Below, one piece after another: positions 9,038 to 17,712 of a stretch of DNA of 53,813 nucleotides. The stretch spans positions 1-53,813 of the forward strand of contig DAHVWT010000008.1 in the NCBI GenBank assembly GCA_027327915.1, written 5' to 3'. The notes beneath the pieces are model-generated. The model worked only from the letters and a program-made list of their open reading frames with translations. It was not told where the DNA came from and did no database searches. This stretch comes from Elusimicrobiota bacterium. Lineage in GTDB: Bacteria > Elusimicrobiota > Elusimicrobia > UBA1565 > UBA9628. The position numbers and the translations under genes are program-made. Every line of letters starts with the position of its first letter. The first letter of the stretch is position 1.

Positions 9038-9298
9038 TTAGTCGAGAAGGCGCCGCGAGGCCTTGAAGCGCACGCGGCGGCGGGTGGGGACGCTCACGGT
9101 CTGGCCGGTCTTGGGATTGCGACGGGTGCCCGGCGGATGCTCTTTGACGCGGAACGCCCCGAAATTCGAGATCATGACCTTCTCGCCGCGGTTTAAGGCC
9201 GCGCGGATCGTCTCGAAGGCGACCCGCACCGCCGTGGCGGCGTCCGAACGGCTGGGCAGCGCTTTCGCGACGGCGTCAATCAAATCCTTCCTGTTCAT
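9038..9298 (-). CDS. HU/IHF-family DNA-binding protein
   Basis: MNRKDLIDAVAKAL...VMISNFGAFRVKEHPPGTRRNPKTGQTVSVPTRRRVRFKAS. Confidence 0.97.
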   Translation of the reverse strand: MNRKDLIDAVAKALPSRSDAATAVRVAFETIRAALNRGEKVMISNFGAFRVKEHPPGTRRNPKTGQTVSVPTRRRVRFKASRRLLD

Positions 9299-9300
9299 TC

Positions 9301-9927
9301 CTACTCCTCGGGTCCCCCGGGCTTCTCCCCCCCTTTATCCCCCTTATCCTTAGGGGGCTTTTTTTCCTCGGCGGGGCCGTCCTCCTTTTTCTTCGCCTCG
9401 GGCAAGTCTCGGAAGATGTCCTCGGGTTTGAGGCTCTTGAGCTCGGACTTGAACTTCTCGACCTCGTCCTCGGTGATTGGCTTGGGAAGGGTCTGGCACT
9501 TCTCGAAGACGCGCGTGGAGACCCGGATCGCGCAGCCGGCCCTCACGGCGATCGCGATAGCGTCGGACGGCCGGCTGTCGAGTTCGTGCGATACGGCGCC
9601 CTTGTGGATATGGATGCGGGCGTAGAAGGTGTTCTCCTTGATGTCGTTGATGACCACCTTGTCGACGGAGAAGCCGAGGCTCTTGATGGCATTGAGAAGG
9701 AGATCGTGGGTGAGGGGCCTGGGAAGGACCAGCCCCGAGAAGCGGATCGCGATCGCCTGGCCCTCGGCGAGGCCGATCCAGATGGGGAGCAGGCGGTTCC
9801 CCGTCGTTTCCTCGAGAAAGAGGATGCACTCGTTGGGCGTGGTCGCGAGGGAGTAAATCTTGACTTCCTTGTCCTGGTCGTTGGAGGACTTGCCCTCGCC
9901 TCCGGTTCCCTTTTCGTTTTTAGCCAT
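9301..9927 (-). CDS. Bifunctional nuclease family (DUF151) protein
   Basis: ILFLEETTGNRLLPIWIGLAEGQAIA...SRPSDAIAIAVRAG; acidic/Lys-rich C-terminal tail. Confidence 0.9.
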   Translation of the reverse strand: MAKNEKGTGGEGKSSNDQDKEVKIYSLATTPNECILFLEETTGNRLLPIWIGLAEGQAIAIRFSGLVLPRPLTHDLLLNAIKSLGFSVDKVVINDIKENTFYARIHIHKGAVSHELDSRPSDAIAIAVRAGCAIRVSTRVFEKCQTLPKPITEDEVEKFKSELKSLKPEDIFRDLPEAKKKEDGPAEEKKPPKDKGDKGGEKPGGPEE

Positions 9928-10936
9928 GGTTGATGTCCTTGAACCCGAGCGACGCGAGCACCCGTTCGGGCCGTTTGCCGCCGTGAACGACATCCCAGAT
10001 GGCGGAGAGAAGCGGAAGCTTGAGCTTGAGGCTGCGGGCGAGGCGGCGCGCGGACTTCACGGCCTCGATCCCCTCGACAATGGTCGGGATTTCGCGTCGG
10101 GCCTGGGAGACGCGCCGGCCCCCGGCGAGCTTCTCTCCCAGGGCGCGGTTTCGAGACTCAAGCGATGTCCCGCTCAGGACGAGGTCTCCTAGTCCCGCGA
10201 CGCCGTAGATCGTCTCGGGCTTCCCGCCCAAGGCGCGTACGATGGCGGCCATCTCCTGGATGCCTTGGATGATGAGGGCGGCTTTGGTGTTGGCTCCGCT
10301 TCCCAGGCCGTCCAGGATGCCGCAGGCGATCGCGAGGACGTTTTTCAGAGAACCGCCGACCTCGACGCCGACCCGGTCGGGGGTCCAATCGACGCGCAGG
10401 ACCCCGCCGTCGAGGAGGCGGCGCAGACGTTCGGCGTCGGGGCCCGAGGGACCGGCGAGGGCGAGCTTGGTCTTGACCCCGCGGGCGACTTCCCTGGCGA
10501 AGCTTGGGCCCGAGAGGGTGTAGACCGCCCGGGCCTTGGGCAGCTCGGACTCGATCACTTGCCCCATGGTCTTGAGGCTGTCGTGGTCGATCCCTTTCGA
10601 GGCGTTGATGACGTAGGGGCGCGCGCGGGGGATCATGCCCCTGATGACGCGCGCGGTTGTCCGCACCGCGGTCGAGGGAAGCGCGAAAAGGATCACTTCC
10701 GCCCCGTCGGTCGCCTGCCGGAGGTCCGAGGTCACCGTCACGTCGCGGTCGAGCCTCAGTCCCGCCAGATGCGGATGGCGACGCGTGGAGGCGATGAGCG
10801 CCGCTTTATGAGGGTCGAATTCCCAGAGCGAGACGCGGGCCCTCCCCCGGCTCGCCGCCCAAAACTGCTCAGCCAAGACCGTCCCCCACATGCCGGCTCC
10901 CAGCACGGTGATCCGAGGTTTTTGATCGAGCCCCAT
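9920..10936 (-). CDS. gpsA: NAD(P)H-dependent glycerol-3-phosphate dehydrogenase
   Basis: ITVLGAGMWGTVLAEQF; SGPSFAREVARG; LKNVLAIACGILDGLGSGANTKAALI. Confidence 0.96.
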   Translation of the reverse strand: MGLDQKPRITVLGAGMWGTVLAEQFWAASRGRARVSLWEFDPHKAALIASTRRHPHLAGLRLDRDVTVTSDLRQATDGAEVILFALPSTAVRTTARVIRGMIPRARPYVINASKGIDHDSLKTMGQVIESELPKARAVYTLSGPSFAREVARGVKTKLALAGPSGPDAERLRRLLDGGVLRVDWTPDRVGVEVGGSLKNVLAIACGILDGLGSGANTKAALIIQGIQEMAAIVRALGGKPETIYGVAGLGDLVLSGTSLESRNRALGEKLAGGRRVSQARREIPTIVEGIEAVKSARRLARSLKLKLPLLSAIWDVVHGGKRPERVLASLGFKDINHG

Positions 10937-10954
10937 ATCGGTACTTCAGAAATT

Positions 10955-12238
10955 TTAACATTTAGTCGCGGCGCCGGATTCCACGGCCGTGAACCCGTCC
11001 ATCCGCTTGAGAAGCCGCCCCCAGTTGGCTTGTGTGATGCGCAGCCCGATTTTTATCCGCTCGCCCTCGGTCTCCACGGAGACGACCTGGGCGGCGCTGT
11101 GGATCATCCCGAGCCGCGAGGCCTCGGAGAGCGGCAAGTAAAGATGCTTGAGGATCCAGCGCTTCGATAAGGCCCCGGCGAGAGCCTCGTAAAGCTTGTT
11201 CAATCCCTCCCTCGTCCGGCAGGAGATCAAGGGACGAAGCGGGTCTTTGCGCTCGAGCGCGCGCCTCGTCTCCGCGTCGACGGCGTCCGCCTTGCTGAAG
11301 GCGCGCACGAGCGGGATCTCCTGGGCCCCCATCTCCTCGAGGATCGAGGCCACGGCGCGTTCCTGCATCTCGCGATCCGGGGAAGCGGCGTCGGAGAGGA
11401 AAAGGAGGCAGTCGGCCAGGGTCAGTTCCTCCAGCGTCGAACGGAAGGCGGCGACGAGCGTCGTTGGAAGACGCTGGATGAAGCCCACGGTGTCCGTCGC
11501 GACGGCCCAGCCGAAGCCGGGAATCTTGACGCGGCGCGCGGTGGGGTCGAGCGTCGCGAAGAGCTTGTTGTCGGCATAGATGGGCGCGGCGTTTGGCGCG
11601 AGGGTATTGAGGAGGGTGGACTTTCCGGCGTTTGTGTAGCCGATGATCGCGATTTGAGGGACCGGGACGCTGAGCCGAGCTTCGCGTCTCACCGCGCGGG
11701 CGCGCTTGACGGACTCGATTTTCTTGCGGAGCTCGAGAATGCGGCGCTGGATATGGCGGCGCTCGTATTCGAGCTTCTGCTCCCCGGGGCCCCTCGTGCC
11801 GATGCCGCCCACCTGCTGGGAAAACGCCCTCCAGGCGCCCGTGAGCCTCGGAAGAAGATAGGAAAGCTGCGCGAGCTCGACCTGGAGCCGCCCTTCCCGG
11901 GTATGAGCCCGCTGGGCGAAGATATCGAGGATGAGCCTGGTGCGATCGACGATTTTCGCGGGGATCGCCCCCTCGATCGCCTTTTGCTGGGAGGCCGAGA
12001 GTTCGGCGTCGAAAATGACGGTCTGGGCCTTATGCTCCCGGACGGCCAAGGCGATTTGCTCGATTTTTCCCGTTCCGGCGAGCGTGCGGGAGTTCCAGCG
12101 CGACAGCGCCTGGGTGCTGACGCCGGCGATGACCGCCCCGGCCGTGAGAGCGAGGCCCTCGAGCTCCGCCAGGCTCGTCGGGATGTCGGCGGCCGCGCGC
12201 TTGAGGCCCAGGCCCACGAGGATCACGCGCTCAGGCAT
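10955..12238 (-). CDS. hflX: GTPase HflX
   Basis: RLQVELAQLSYLLPRLTGAW, GIGTRGPGEQKLEYERR, IGYTNAGKSTLLNTL; start at MPERVILVG. Confidence 0.95.
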   Translation of the reverse strand: MPERVILVGLGLKRAAADIPTSLAELEGLALTAGAVIAGVSTQALSRWNSRTLAGTGKIEQIALAVREHKAQTVIFDAELSASQQKAIEGAIPAKIVDRTRLILDIFAQRAHTREGRLQVELAQLSYLLPRLTGAWRAFSQQVGGIGTRGPGEQKLEYERRHIQRRILELRKKIESVKRARAVRREARLSVPVPQIAIIGYTNAGKSTLLNTLAPNAAPIYADNKLFATLDPTARRVKIPGFGWAVATDTVGFIQRLPTTLVAAFRSTLEELTLADCLLFLSDAASPDREMQERAVASILEEMGAQEIPLVRAFSKADAVDAETRRALERKDPLRPLISCRTREGLNKLYEALAGALSKRWILKHLYLPLSEASRLGMIHSAAQVVSVETEGERIKIGLRITQANWGRLLKRMDGFTAVESGAATKC

Positions 12239-13223
12239 CGCGGATGAAAGCCAATGCCTGCGCGGCCATCTCGGGAACCGGCCCCCCCTCGATCTCGGCC
12301 GCTCGGAGCTTGTTGCGCAGGTAGGTTCGCTGCCTTTTCGCGTAGGCCGACGTTTGGCGGATGAGCTCTTCAAGGCCTTTGTCGGGCGCCAAACGCCCCC
12401 GGAGGCACGAAACGGCCTCCCGGTAGCCGAGGCTTTGGAAACCGGGCTCCTCGCCCGTGAATCCTCGGCCTAGGAGCTCTCGCGTTTCCGCGAGGATGGC
12501 CGGCCAGAGGCTCCGCGATCGGGCTTCAATTCTCCGGCGCAGTTCCTCGGTCTTCCAGCGGATCGCGATCAGGAGGCGGCGGTGAGGCAGGGGGTCGGGG
12601 CGGACCGCCTTCCAAAGCTCCGAGATGGGCCTTCCCGAAAGCTCCGCCACCTCGAGGGCCCGTATCGTCCTTTGGATGTTGCCCGCTGGAATCGCCGCCG
12701 CCGCCTCGGGGTCCGCGGCCTTGAGCCGCTCGTGAAGCCAGGCCCGGCCGCGTCGCGCGCTCTCCGAAAGGAGCCGCGCGCGGATCGAATCCTCTCCGCG
12801 GGGAAGCGGCGCCAAGCCGTTGATAAAGGCGGAAAGATAAAAGCCCGTCCCCCCTGCCAGGATGGGGAGCCGGCCGCGATCTAAAATTTGCGCGCAAAGG
12901 GCGCGAGCCTCCCGGGCGAAGGTCCCGGCGTCATAGCTCTCCCGGGGGTCCAGGCGGTCGAGAAGATGGTAGGGAACTCCCTCGACAAGGCCGTCTGGGG
13001 AGCGCGCGGGCTTCGCCGTGCCGGCGTCGATGCCTCGATAGAGAGTGCGTGAATCCGCGGCGACGATCTCGGCGGGAAACTCCCGCGCCAGGGCGAGCGC
13101 GAGATCCGTCTTGCCGCCGGCGGTCGGGCCGGCGATGATGAGGACGAAGTCTGATTTCGTGGCTAAGAACGCTGCCAGTAGGGCCCCTTCTGGGGCTTGC
13201 TGCAGAGAGGGTGGAAGGAGCAC
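12231..13223 (-). CDS. miaA: tRNA dimethylallyltransferase
   Basis: LIIAGPTAGGKTDLALALA, DSRTLYRGIDAGTAKP, YHLLD; only upstream in-frame start is GTG at 13223. Confidence 0.95.
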   Translation of the reverse strand: MLLPPSLQQAPEGALLAAFLATKSDFVLIIAGPTAGGKTDLALALAREFPAEIVAADSRTLYRGIDAGTAKPARSPDGLVEGVPYHLLDRLDPRESYDAGTFAREARALCAQILDRGRLPILAGGTGFYLSAFINGLAPLPRGEDSIRARLLSESARRGRAWLHERLKAADPEAAAAIPAGNIQRTIRALEVAELSGRPISELWKAVRPDPLPHRRLLIAIRWKTEELRRRIEARSRSLWPAILAETRELLGRGFTGEEPGFQSLGYREAVSCLRGRLAPDKGLEELIRQTSAYAKRQRTYLRNKLRAAEIEGGPVPEMAAQALAFIRDA

Positions 13224-13630
13224 TCGGCCATGCAGGCTTCCGGAAGGCGCAGCGCGATGCGCGTGTCGCAGTCGGCGTTGTTCTCCGCCATTTTTTCGAG
13301 AAGCTGGCGGTGCTTGACGGCGATCTTGGAGAAGGCGATGCCGAGGGAGTAAGTCTCCCCTTTCGCGGCGCTGCGAACGACGCGGCCCTCGAGCGGAAGC
13401 TTTCGAAGCCCCGGGAGGCTCAGGACCATCTGGAGGCTGCGGGCGGCCGGAGGGCGGCTGAAGAGGACAACCGACATCCCGCCGGCGGAGAGATTCGTGA
13501 GAACCGCCGGAACGCTCGCCGACCTGCGCGCCGCCGCCGTGGAAATCTTGAAGTCGACCGTGACGGGCTCCGCGAGGCCGTTGAGAATCTCAAAGCGGGG
13601 AAATTTCCGGCGTTCGCTGGAATGGGACAT
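13163..13630 (-). CDS. PilZ-domain protein with Cys-rich C-terminal tail
   Basis: RRKFPRF (RxxxR) and LTNLSAGGMSV (NxSxxG) PilZ motifs; tail NADCDTRIALRLPEACMAECSFHPLCSKP. Confidence 0.85.
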   Translation of the reverse strand: MSHSSERRKFPRFEILNGLAEPVTVDFKISTAAARRSASVPAVLTNLSAGGMSVVLFSRPPAARSLQMVLSLPGLRKLPLEGRVVRSAAKGETYSLGIAFSKIAVKHRQLLEKMAENNADCDTRIALRLPEACMAECSFHPLCSKPQKGPYWQRS

Positions 13631-13631
13631 G

Positions 13632-14942
13632 CTAATTGGCGATGCGCTCCGCGATGAGGGTTTGGCGCTCGAGGAAGGCGGCGCGCGCCGAAAGAAGGGT
13701 CTGCGGCTCGACGGGGCGTTCCCAACGGGTCTTGAAGCCCTGGCGAGAGCGGCCCGTGGTGGCGGTGTCCGATAGGATCTGGAGGGTCTTTCCAACCCAG
13801 CGCGAAAGCCTACGGGAGGCTGTCTGGGCGACAAACTCGTTGAGCCTGGCGAGGCGCTCTTCCTTGACGGCGGTGGGCACATCGTCTTCCATGGCGGCGC
13901 TCGGAGTTCCGGGACGCGGCGAGTACTTGAAGGTGTAGACCGAGGACGGCTCCAGCGCGGCGATCAAACTCAATGTTTCCTCGAAATCCTCGTCTGTCTC
14001 TGAGGGAAATCCTACAATAATATCCGTCGTGATCTCAATTTCCGGGATGAGGCGGCGCAACGTTCCGACCTTCTCCATATAGGAGTCCCGCGTGTAGTTG
14101 CGGCGCATGAGCTTCAAGATGCGGTCGGAGCCGGACTGGACCGGCAAATGAAGATGCTCGCAGACGGAGCGGCACTCCGCCATCGCCCGGATCATCTCAA
14201 CGGTGACAAAATGAGGGTGGGGGCTCATGAAGCGCAGACGCTCGAGGCTCGGCACGGCGTCGACCAGGCGAAGAAGGTCGGGGAAGCGGATCTCGCGGCC
14301 TTCCCGCTGAGACCGGTAGCTGTTGACCGTTTGGCCGAGGAGCGTCACCTCCTTGAGACCCGCGGCGGTCTTGGCCCGGACCTCCGCCAGGATTGCCTCC
14401 GTGTCCCGGTAGATTTCCCGTCCCCGCACGCCGGGGACGATGCAGTAGGAGCAGGAATAGTTGCAGCCGCGCATGACGGTGACGAAGCCGTGCGCGAGGC
14501 GCGCGTCGCGGCTTTCAAGCTCCGTTTTCGAGAGGCCCCAGACCGCCCGGGCCTGCGACGACTCGCTTGACTCAAGGAGGCGCGAGCGTCCCTCGAGAAT
14601 CTCGGCCGCCATCGCCGGGAAGCGCTGCAGGGATTTGGCGCCCACCACGAGATCGACATGAGGGAAGCGCTTCCGGATTTCCCCCCCGATCCTCTCGGCC
14701 GCGCAGCCCGCGACGACGAGAATACGCCGCGGGTCTTCCTCCCTCCAGGATCGAAGCCGCCCGATGAGCGAAATCGCCCGGTGCTCCGCGTGATCGCGGA
14801 CCGTGCAGGTGGTGAGAAGCACGCAGTCGGCCTCGTCGACCGACGAGGCGCGTTCGGCGCCTCTTTCGAGGAACGGCCGCGACATCTCGAGCCCGTCCGC
14901 GACCGACATCTGGCAGCCCAGGGCGATCGTATGGATCTTCAT
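13632..14942 (-). CDS. miaB: tRNA-2-methylthio-N6-dimethylallyladenosine synthase (radical SAM methylthiotransferase)
   Basis: GCQM..., CNYSCSYCIVPGVRG, TTDIIVGFPSETDEDFEETL, TRAM-like C-terminus. Confidence 0.93.
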   Translation of the reverse strand: MKIHTIALGCQMSVADGLEMSRPFLERGAERASSVDEADCVLLTTCTVRDHAEHRAISLIGRLRSWREEDPRRILVVAGCAAERIGGEIRKRFPHVDLVVGAKSLQRFPAMAAEILEGRSRLLESSESSQARAVWGLSKTELESRDARLAHGFVTVMRGCNYSCSYCIVPGVRGREIYRDTEAILAEVRAKTAAGLKEVTLLGQTVNSYRSQREGREIRFPDLLRLVDAVPSLERLRFMSPHPHFVTVEMIRAMAECRSVCEHLHLPVQSGSDRILKLMRRNYTRDSYMEKVGTLRRLIPEIEITTDIIVGFPSETDEDFEETLSLIAALEPSSVYTFKYSPRPGTPSAAMEDDVPTAVKEERLARLNEFVAQTASRRLSRWVGKTLQILSDTATTGRSRQGFKTRWERPVEPQTLLSARAAFLERQTLIAERIAN

Positions 14943-15409
14943 CGGGAGCAGACGGCGCAAAGGCCGAAAATTTCGTGGCGGTGCCACTTGGGGGCGAAGC
15001 CGATCTTACGGCAGGTTCTTTCCTGGATGGCCTCGAGCTTCGGCCATCGCACCTCCTGGATATGCCCGCAGGAGATGCAGACGAGGTGGTCGTGGTGCGG
15101 ACGCTCCCAGCGCAGTTCGAAGCGGGGGCGGTCCGTCCCCGAAACTTGCTCCACCAAGCGGCACTCCTTCAAAACCTTGAGCGTCCGGAACACCGTCGTG
15201 CGGCCGATGCCGGAGGAGGCGAGGGATCGGTAGATTTCCTCTTCGCTCAGATGCCGGTCGGTTTTCATGAGCTCGTCCAAGATGCGCCGGCGTTGGGAGG
15301 TCAGGCGCAGGCCCTGGCGCGATAGCTCCCGGGAAAAGATGGCCGAGACCTCCCGGCGGTAGTCCCGCGGGCTTAGCGTCGGGGAGAAGTAGACGAGTTC
15401 GCGAGGCAC
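14939..15409 (-). CDS. Fur-family transcriptional regulator
   Basis: RLTSQRRRILDELMKTDRHLSEEEIYRSL; RPHHDHLVCISCGHIQEV; CAVC. Confidence 0.95.
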   Translation of the reverse strand: MPRELVYFSPTLSPRDYRREVSAIFSRELSRQGLRLTSQRRRILDELMKTDRHLSEEEIYRSLASSGIGRTTVFRTLKVLKECRLVEQVSGTDRPRFELRWERPHHDHLVCISCGHIQEVRWPKLEAIQERTCRKIGFAPKWHRHEIFGLCAVCSR

Positions 15410-15413
15410 GGCG

Positions 15414-16853
15414 CTACGGCTTGGAGCGACCGTGATCCAGGATGCCGGTGACGGCGCGTGGATCGAAGAGCTTCTTGATCTCCGCGGGGCTCAGGAGGCC
15501 GTGTTTTCGGGCCACTTCCGGAATGGAGAGATCGCTCGCGACGGCTTCCTTGAATACTTGGGCCGCCTTGGCGTAGCCGATCTTGGGGTTGAGCAGCGCC
15601 GCCAGGGAGGGGCTCTTCTCAAAATACGCCCGGCAGCGCTCCTTCTCGGCGCTGATGCCGGCCACGCAGCGCTTGTCGGCGACGGGCAGGAAGCGAATGA
15701 GGAGCTCCATCGAGTCGAGGAGATTGTAGGCCGTGAGCGGCGTCATGACGTTAAGATCCATCTGTCCCGCCTGGGTCGCGAGAGCGACGGCGGCGTCGCG
15801 CCCGACGATCTGAAAACAGATCATGTTGAGGCATTCGAGGATGGAAGGATTAACCTTGCCCGGCATGATCGAGGAGCCCGGCTGGACGGCGGGAAGAAGA
15901 ATCTCCGCGAATCCCGTCATCGGACCCGAGGCAAGAAGGCGCAGATCGTTGGCGATGCGGATGAGCTCGAGCGCCGTCTCCTTGAGGGCGCTTGAGAGCG
16001 CTTGGAGAGGCTGGTGGCTCTGGAGCGCCATGCGCGGGTCTGCGGCCGCAACGAGGGGAAGGCCGGTGATCCGCGCCAGGTTTTGAATGGCAAGACGGCG
16101 AAATTCGATCGAGGCGTTGGCTCCCGTTCCCGCCGCGGTCCCGCCCAAAGCGACCGCCCGCAATAGCTCCGAGCGTCGCGCCAGCTCCCGCGCGCAAGCC
16201 GAGACCGCGGCGCCGTAGGCCGAGAATTCCTGGCCCAGGGTGATGGGAACGGCGTCCTGCAGATGGGTGCGCGCCGATTTCACGACGTTGTGAAACTCCC
16301 GGCCCTTGGCCTTGAACGCGTCCGCGAGGCGATCGAGGACGGGCGCGAGTTCGCGGACCTGCGCCAGACAGGCGACGCAGCTTGCGGTGGGGAAGGTGTC
16401 ATTCGTCGATTGGGACATGTTGACGTGGTCGTTGGGGTGGACGCGCCGGTATTCCCCCCTCGGCTCCCCCAGAAGCTCCGCCGCTCGGTTGGCGATCACC
16501 TCGTTGGCATTCATGTTGAAGGAAGTGCCGGCGCCGGCCTGGTAGACGTCCACCACGAACTGGTCGTCGAATCGTCCGCGCAGGACCTCATCCGACGCCT
16601 GGATGATGGGATCGGCGATCATGGCGTCGAGCTTACCCAGGGACTTATTGGCAAGGGCGCAGGCTTTTTTGATCGAGGCGTAGGCGCGGATGAGCGCCGG
16701 GTGGGCCTTGAGGCCGGAAACGGGGAAATTCTCGACTGCCCTCAGCGTTTGGATGCCGTAATAGGATTCGGTCGGCACGCTTTTTTCGCCAAGCGAGTCG
16801 CGCTCGACTCGGGACGGAGCTTTCGCCGCCTTCGAAAAAACTTTTTTAGCCAT
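15414..16853 (-). CDS. aspA: Aspartate ammonia-lyase
   Basis: NEVIANRAAELLG, HVNMSQSTNDTFPTA, GSSIMPGKVNPSILE. Confidence 0.93.
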   Translation of the reverse strand: MAKKVFSKAAKAPSRVERDSLGEKSVPTESYYGIQTLRAVENFPVSGLKAHPALIRAYASIKKACALANKSLGKLDAMIADPIIQASDEVLRGRFDDQFVVDVYQAGAGTSFNMNANEVIANRAAELLGEPRGEYRRVHPNDHVNMSQSTNDTFPTASCVACLAQVRELAPVLDRLADAFKAKGREFHNVVKSARTHLQDAVPITLGQEFSAYGAAVSACARELARRSELLRAVALGGTAAGTGANASIEFRRLAIQNLARITGLPLVAAADPRMALQSHQPLQALSSALKETALELIRIANDLRLLASGPMTGFAEILLPAVQPGSSIMPGKVNPSILECLNMICFQIVGRDAAVALATQAGQMDLNVMTPLTAYNLLDSMELLIRFLPVADKRCVAGISAEKERCRAYFEKSPSLAALLNPKIGYAKAAQVFKEAVASDLSIPEVARKHGLLSPAEIKKLFDPRAVTGILDHGRSKP

Positions 16854-16896
16854 GGGAGCCGCGACTATTATAGTCAAAAAGAGGGAATCGCGGCCC

Positions 16897-17712
16897 TCAA
16901 AGCCTTTCCACGGCGTCCGAGGGGAGCCAGCCTTCCGCGCCTTCCTTGATCACCCCGACTTCGATCCAGCCATGCTTGTGGTCGAGAATCGACACGCGTC
17001 GACCCGCGGGAGCCGTAAATCCGACGCTGAAGTTCTCTCCGGGCCCGCTGCGGATTTGGGCGTCGGCCTGTACGATGACGCCGGGATCGCGGGGCGCCAA
17101 CTGAACTCGCGCGAGCCACCACAGCCCCGCCACGCCCGCGAGCGAGAGGCAGGCAAGGCCGGGCTTCAGGCACGCTCCTTTCCCGCGCCGCGACAATACG
17201 AGATGAAGCGTCAGAAGCAGCAGAGCCGCCCACCACAGGACCCAGAAAAGGCCGGCGAGCTCCGCGCGGCTCAGCCCATGGAAGAGTTGGAAGACGAAGG
17301 GTGGAGTTCCGTCCGGCACGAGCGATTCGCCGGCTTTTTGGAGCGCGAGATTTAGATTGTAGGCGATGTCGCTATCGCGGGGCGCCGCTTCATACGCCCT
17401 TAGGAAACTGGCGACGGCAGGCCCCAGATTCCCCTCGCGGTAGAGGCAGTCTCCTAAATTATAGTTAAGCGCGGCGCTTTTCGGATCCGCCGCGAGAAAG
17501 TCCTGGTAGGCGTCGGCGGCAGCGCTGAAGTTTCCGGCGTCGTAGAGTTTCTGCGCGGAAGCCCAAGAGCCGTTGTCGGCGGCTGACGGCGATGGAAGGC
17601 AGCAGAAGGCGATAGAAAGCAACAGAAGGCAACGGGGGGCAATGGGTAGAAGATGGCCTTCCACGCCTTCCGTAGCCTTCGGTTGCCTTCTGTTGCTTTC
17701 CGGCGCTTTCAT
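16897..17712 (-). CDS. batE: BatE-like TPR and SH3-type protein
   Basis: Signal peptide, TPR (AADAYQDFLAADPKSAALNYNLGDCLYREGN), two TMs, C-terminal SH3b-like; end of Bat operon. Confidence 0.8.
   Translation of the reverse strand: MKAPESNRRQPKATEGVEGHLLPIAPRCLLLLSIAFCCLPSPSAADNGSWASAQKLYDAGNFSAAADAYQDFLAADPKSAALNYNLGDCLYREGNLGPAVASFLRAYEAAPRDSDIAYNLNLALQKAGESLVPDGTPPFVFQLFHGLSRAELAGLFWVLWWAALLLLTLHLVLSRRGKGACLKPGLACLSLAGVAGLWWLARVQLAPRDPGVIVQADAQIRSGPGENFSVGFTAPAGRRVSILDHKHGWIEVGVIKEGAEGWLPSDAVERL
17591..17700. repeat. Decameric inverted-repeat element, copy 1
   Basis: 5 x 10-nt units ending GAAGGC-like (gatggaaggc agcagaaggc gatagaaagc aacagaaggc aacggggggc), then 4 units ending GCCTTC-like; perfect 19-nt inverted match 17615-17633 / 17682-17700. 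Confidence 0.9.
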
